From: Geitlerinema sp. PCC 7407
GTDB taxonomy: Bacteria; Cyanobacteriota; Cyanobacteriia; PCC-7407
Assembly (NCBI RefSeq): GCF_000317045.1
Contig: NC_019703.1
Coordinates: 3,666,934-3,730,933 of the forward strand
Direction of reading: 5' to 3'
DNA length: 64,000 nucleotides
Of this stretch, positions 62,301 to 64,000 are shown in pieces. Below the pieces are notes generated by a model. It worked only from the letters and a program-made list of their open reading frames with translations. It made no database searches and was not told the DNA's origin. The first letter of the stretch is position 1. Each line of letters begins with the position of its first letter. The translations under genes and the position numbers were made by a program.

Positions 62301-63397
62301 TCTCGGTCCTCAACATGATTGCAGTGAGGATTGGCGCAAACATGCACCCGGTCAGACAAGGTCTTGGGGGTCAGTTCCCAGCACTTTACGCAGCGCTGAG
62401 AGGGCTTTAGCTGCTGAGTGGGAGACTCGACATAGAATCCCCCGGCTTCAGCCAGCTTGTAGTCCAGGAACTGACCAATCATGCCAAAACCCACGGACAA
62501 AATAGAGCGGTTAAGCCCTGCTTTTTGACGGGTCTTGGACTTGCCCTTGCGGGTCATGTTTTTGACGTTCAGTTTTTCACCGGCCACTAGGCTATTACGG
62601 CTCACTATGTGGCTGGTGACTTGGTGAATCCAGTTCTCGCGCTGTCGGGCAACTTTGCGCTGTAGCTTCGAGACTTTTTGACGCTCACGCGTCCATCGGC
62701 GAGAGGCTTTGATGCGCTTCGTTCGGTTGGGAGCGCGCTTGCGTCTGAGTTTCTTTGAGGCTTGCTTGACTTGGATGTCCCCTTGCCGGATGAACTCAGG
62801 TTTGCTGATCTGCTCACCCGTGGATAGGGTGATGGCTTCTTTGCACCCCAGATCAATGCCAACAGAACCTTCTCCTGTAGACCGGGCTGGCTCACACTGC
62901 ACGGTGATGGAGGCATACCATTTGCCGTGTCGCCAGAAGATCGTGCAGGTGGTGGGTTTGCCCCAGGTCCGAGCTTGTCCCCGCATCTTCAGGCTGCCAA
63001 GGTTGCTCAGGTTGAGAGAACCATGCAATCCACTAGTTTCGGCTTTCCAACCGGACTTGCAGGGATAGGTCCAGCCTGCATAGCGGCGGGACGCTTTGAA
63101 GCGGGGATATCCACCCAGTTTTTTGAAGAATCTCTGAAAGGCAAGGTCGACTCGCTTGAGGGTGGCTTGGAGAGCATGGGAGCCTAGCTCTTTGTACTCT
63201 GGCCACACTTCTTTGAAGGCGGGTAGGCTGTTTTGCTGCTCAAAGTAGTCAACGGCGTGGTTGAACTTCTGATACTGGGTTTTGCGGTTGGCTAACGCGG
63301 CGTTGTACAACCCACAGTGCAGTTTCCGCCAGTAGTGGAGTGTGGACTCCTGCTGACGGGTGGGATAAAGCCGGTAGGTGATACGACGTGTTAGCAT
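62159..63397 (-). CDS. tnpB: TnpB RNA-guided nuclease of the IS605-type element
   Basis: The 412-residue protein is complete. It has an N-terminal helix-turn-helix/WED part (MLTRRITYRLYPTRQQESTL) and the split RuvC nuclease: Asp182 (GIDLG), Glu274 (VAGEKLNVKNM) and Asp366 (DRDVNAAQVNLAWA). A zinc ribbon has Cys336, Cys339, Cys354 and Cys359. All three catalytic acids are present, so it should be active as an omega-RNA-guided DNA endonuclease, as shown for ISDra2 TnpB. Length is close to the family norm. It lacks the high HIP1 density of neighbouring genes, consistent with transfer. Confidence 0.93.
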   Translation of the reverse strand: MLTRRITYRLYPTRQQESTLHYWRKLHCGLYNAALANRKTQYQKFNHAVDYFEQQNSLPAFKEVWPEYKELGSHALQATLKRVDLAFQRFFKKLGGYPRFKASRRYAGWTYPCKSGWKAETSGLHGSLNLSNLGSLKMRGQARTWGKPTTCTIFWRHGKWYASITVQCEPARSTGEGSVGIDLGCKEAITLSTGEQISKPEFIRQGDIQVKQASKKLRRKRAPNRTKRIKASRRWTRERQKVSKLQRKVARQRENWIHQVTSHIVSRNSLVAGEKLNVKNMTRKGKSKTRQKAGLNRSILSVGFGMIGQFLDYKLAEAGGFYVESPTQQLKPSQRCVKCWELTPKTLSDRVHVCANPHCNHVEDRDVNAAQVNLAWARGKELASSVAESSSSTACGSMRQLGAKKRQKPQAS

Positions 63398-63425
63398 TCT
63401 CTCAGCATAGCTTGCCTATAGGTTG

Positions 63426-63836
63426 ATGCAACCCAGCCACAGAAAAGGATCTCACTCTGTTTTTTCTATTTACCTACACCTGGTTTTTGTGACCAAATAC
63501 CGGCAAAAGGTGATTGATGACTCAATGCTGCAAACAATGACTGAGGTGTTTCAGCGAGTTTGTGTTGCTAACAAAAGCAAGGTGATTGAGATCAATGGGG
63601 AGCCTGACCATGTCCATCTTTTGCTTGACTTGCATCCAGATAACAACATTTCTCAGTTGGTTGCGAGCCTGAAGGGGGCGTCTAGTCGCATTGTCAGAAA
63701 ACAGCACTCGGAGCGGTTGGCAAGGTTTTACACAAAGCCTGTTTTTTGGTCGAGTTCTTACTATGTTTCTTCTGCGGGGGGCGCGCCGTTGGAGCGAATC
63801 AAGCAGTACATTGATGGGCAACCGGGGGTTAATTGA
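63426..63836 (+). CDS. tnpA: TnpA, HUH/Y1 transposase of the IS605-type element
   Basis: The ATG at 63426 was chosen; a TTG precedes it. The 136-residue Y1 transposase has the HUH pair His62/His64 (EPDHVHLLLDLHP) and nucleophile Tyr128 (LERIKQYIDGQ). It starts QPSHRKGSHSVFSIYLHLVF as usual. It cuts and rejoins single-stranded ends at the terminal hairpins. Length is slightly below the typical 140-155 residues but all motifs are present. Confidence 0.93.
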   Translation: MQPSHRKGSHSVFSIYLHLVFVTKYRQKVIDDSMLQTMTEVFQRVCVANKSKVIEINGEPDHVHLLLDLHPDNNISQLVASLKGASSRIVRKQHSERLARFYTKPVFWSSSYYVSSAGGAPLERIKQYIDGQPGVN

Positions 63837-63872
63837 CTGTTTCCGCTTTGCTCCAACAGTCGCGCTATCCTT

Positions 63873-63895
63873 CCCCACCCTTAAGAGGGTTGGGG
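63873..63895 (+). repeat. Left-end hairpin of the IS605-type element
   Basis: CCCCA-CCCT and AGGGTTGGGG enclose TAAG, with one bulged T. A bulged hairpin of this kind is the standard TnpA recognition structure. It lies 37 bases after the tnpA stop. Confidence 0.75.
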
Positions 63896-64000
63896 ACTGT
63901 CGCGGTTTAGTTCACCTGTTTTTGTGGGCGATCGCCTGTAGCACCCTTGCGCCAGCCTGACTCGCAGACTCCAGAAACTTGAGCGAAGTTCCGCTGAAGT

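Larger units (their letters stand above)
62140..63912. mobile_element. IS605-type insertion element with divergent tnpA and tnpB
   Basis: tnpB (minus) and tnpA (plus) diverge from a 28-bp gap, as in IS605. Imperfect hairpins lie outside each gene: 62152-62173 at the tnpB (RE) side, 63873-63895 at the tnpA (LE) side. Both outer flanks carry TAGTTCA (minus strand at about 62144-62150, plus strand at about 63905-63911), which marks the approximate ends. Such elements move as single strands without target duplications. Exact cleavage sites are not resolved. Confidence 0.85.

Noticed and set aside
1-64000. tRNA, rRNA or CRISPR arrays
   Set aside because: No tRNA T-loop context with a cloverleaf, no rRNA sequence, and no series of regularly spaced direct repeats was seen on either strand.

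Overview
The window is a stretch of cyanobacterial chromosome. The organism is identified by photosystem II genes (psbU, psb32), cyanobacterial carotenoid genes (crtH, crtL), a CRR6 protein for NDH-1 assembly, an SLH-OprB porin, and the very frequent octamer GCGATCGC (HIP1), which occurs many times per 10 kb in genes and spacers alike. The DNA is GC-rich with short AT-rich islands in some spacers. A Geitlerinema- or Leptolyngbya-like species is my guess only; the sequence does not name one.

Layout. 1-4.3 kb: a methyltransferase running off the left edge, diverging from a TetR regulator across an 18-bp perfect palindrome, then an SLH porin and a small heat-shock protein. 4.5-7.4 kb: dnaK and a DUF3891 gene. 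7.5-16.7 kb: two very large signalling genes on the minus strand, a membrane adenylyl cyclase (dCache-HAMP-PAS-GAF-PAS-cyclase) and a MASE1/multi-PAS hybrid histidine kinase. 17-24.5 kb: carotenoid isomerase, Fe superoxide dismutase, psb32, nadB, psbU, several unknown genes and two very small probable membrane or exported proteins. 24.6-34.8 kb: an FHA-cyclase, uppP, a DUF512 radical-SAM protein, a TolC outer-membrane protein and secreted proteins. 35-46 kb: glgP, trpS with a metF-like gene, crtL, speA, ndk and terC. 46-57 kb: an Hsp70-like ATPase, an L,D-transpeptidase, KDPG aldolase, ftsH, a truncated ftsH paralogue, a pabC-like gene, TPR genes and an FHA-fused class A penicillin-binding protein. 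57-64 kb: an RNA-binding protein, a DUF697 GTPase, a PerR-like Fur regulator, CRR6, an M23 peptidase, and an intact IS605-type element (tnpA/tnpB) at the right edge.

Most of the window is ordinary, co-linear housekeeping DNA. Shared themes are oxidative and photosystem maintenance (sodB, psbU, psb32, ftsH, perR-like), cell-envelope synthesis (uppP, PBP, L,D-transpeptidase, M23) and cAMP signalling (two cyclases of different subclasses).

The most unusual locus is 51.3-52.2 kb. A 133-residue protein keeps only the two membrane segments and periplasmic domain of FtsH. It is 60% identical without gaps to the first 127 residues of the adjacent complete FtsH, and it ends in the same residues (ALLAES) as the unrelated aminotransferase upstream. 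A 52-bp DNA repeat spans both gene ends. This looks like an old tandem duplication whose junction made a new, still open, FtsH-decoy gene. Other leads are the TetR palindrome, a possible Yfr1 sRNA pairing site on the porin leader, two unannotated-size proteins, and the omega-RNA region of the TnpB element.
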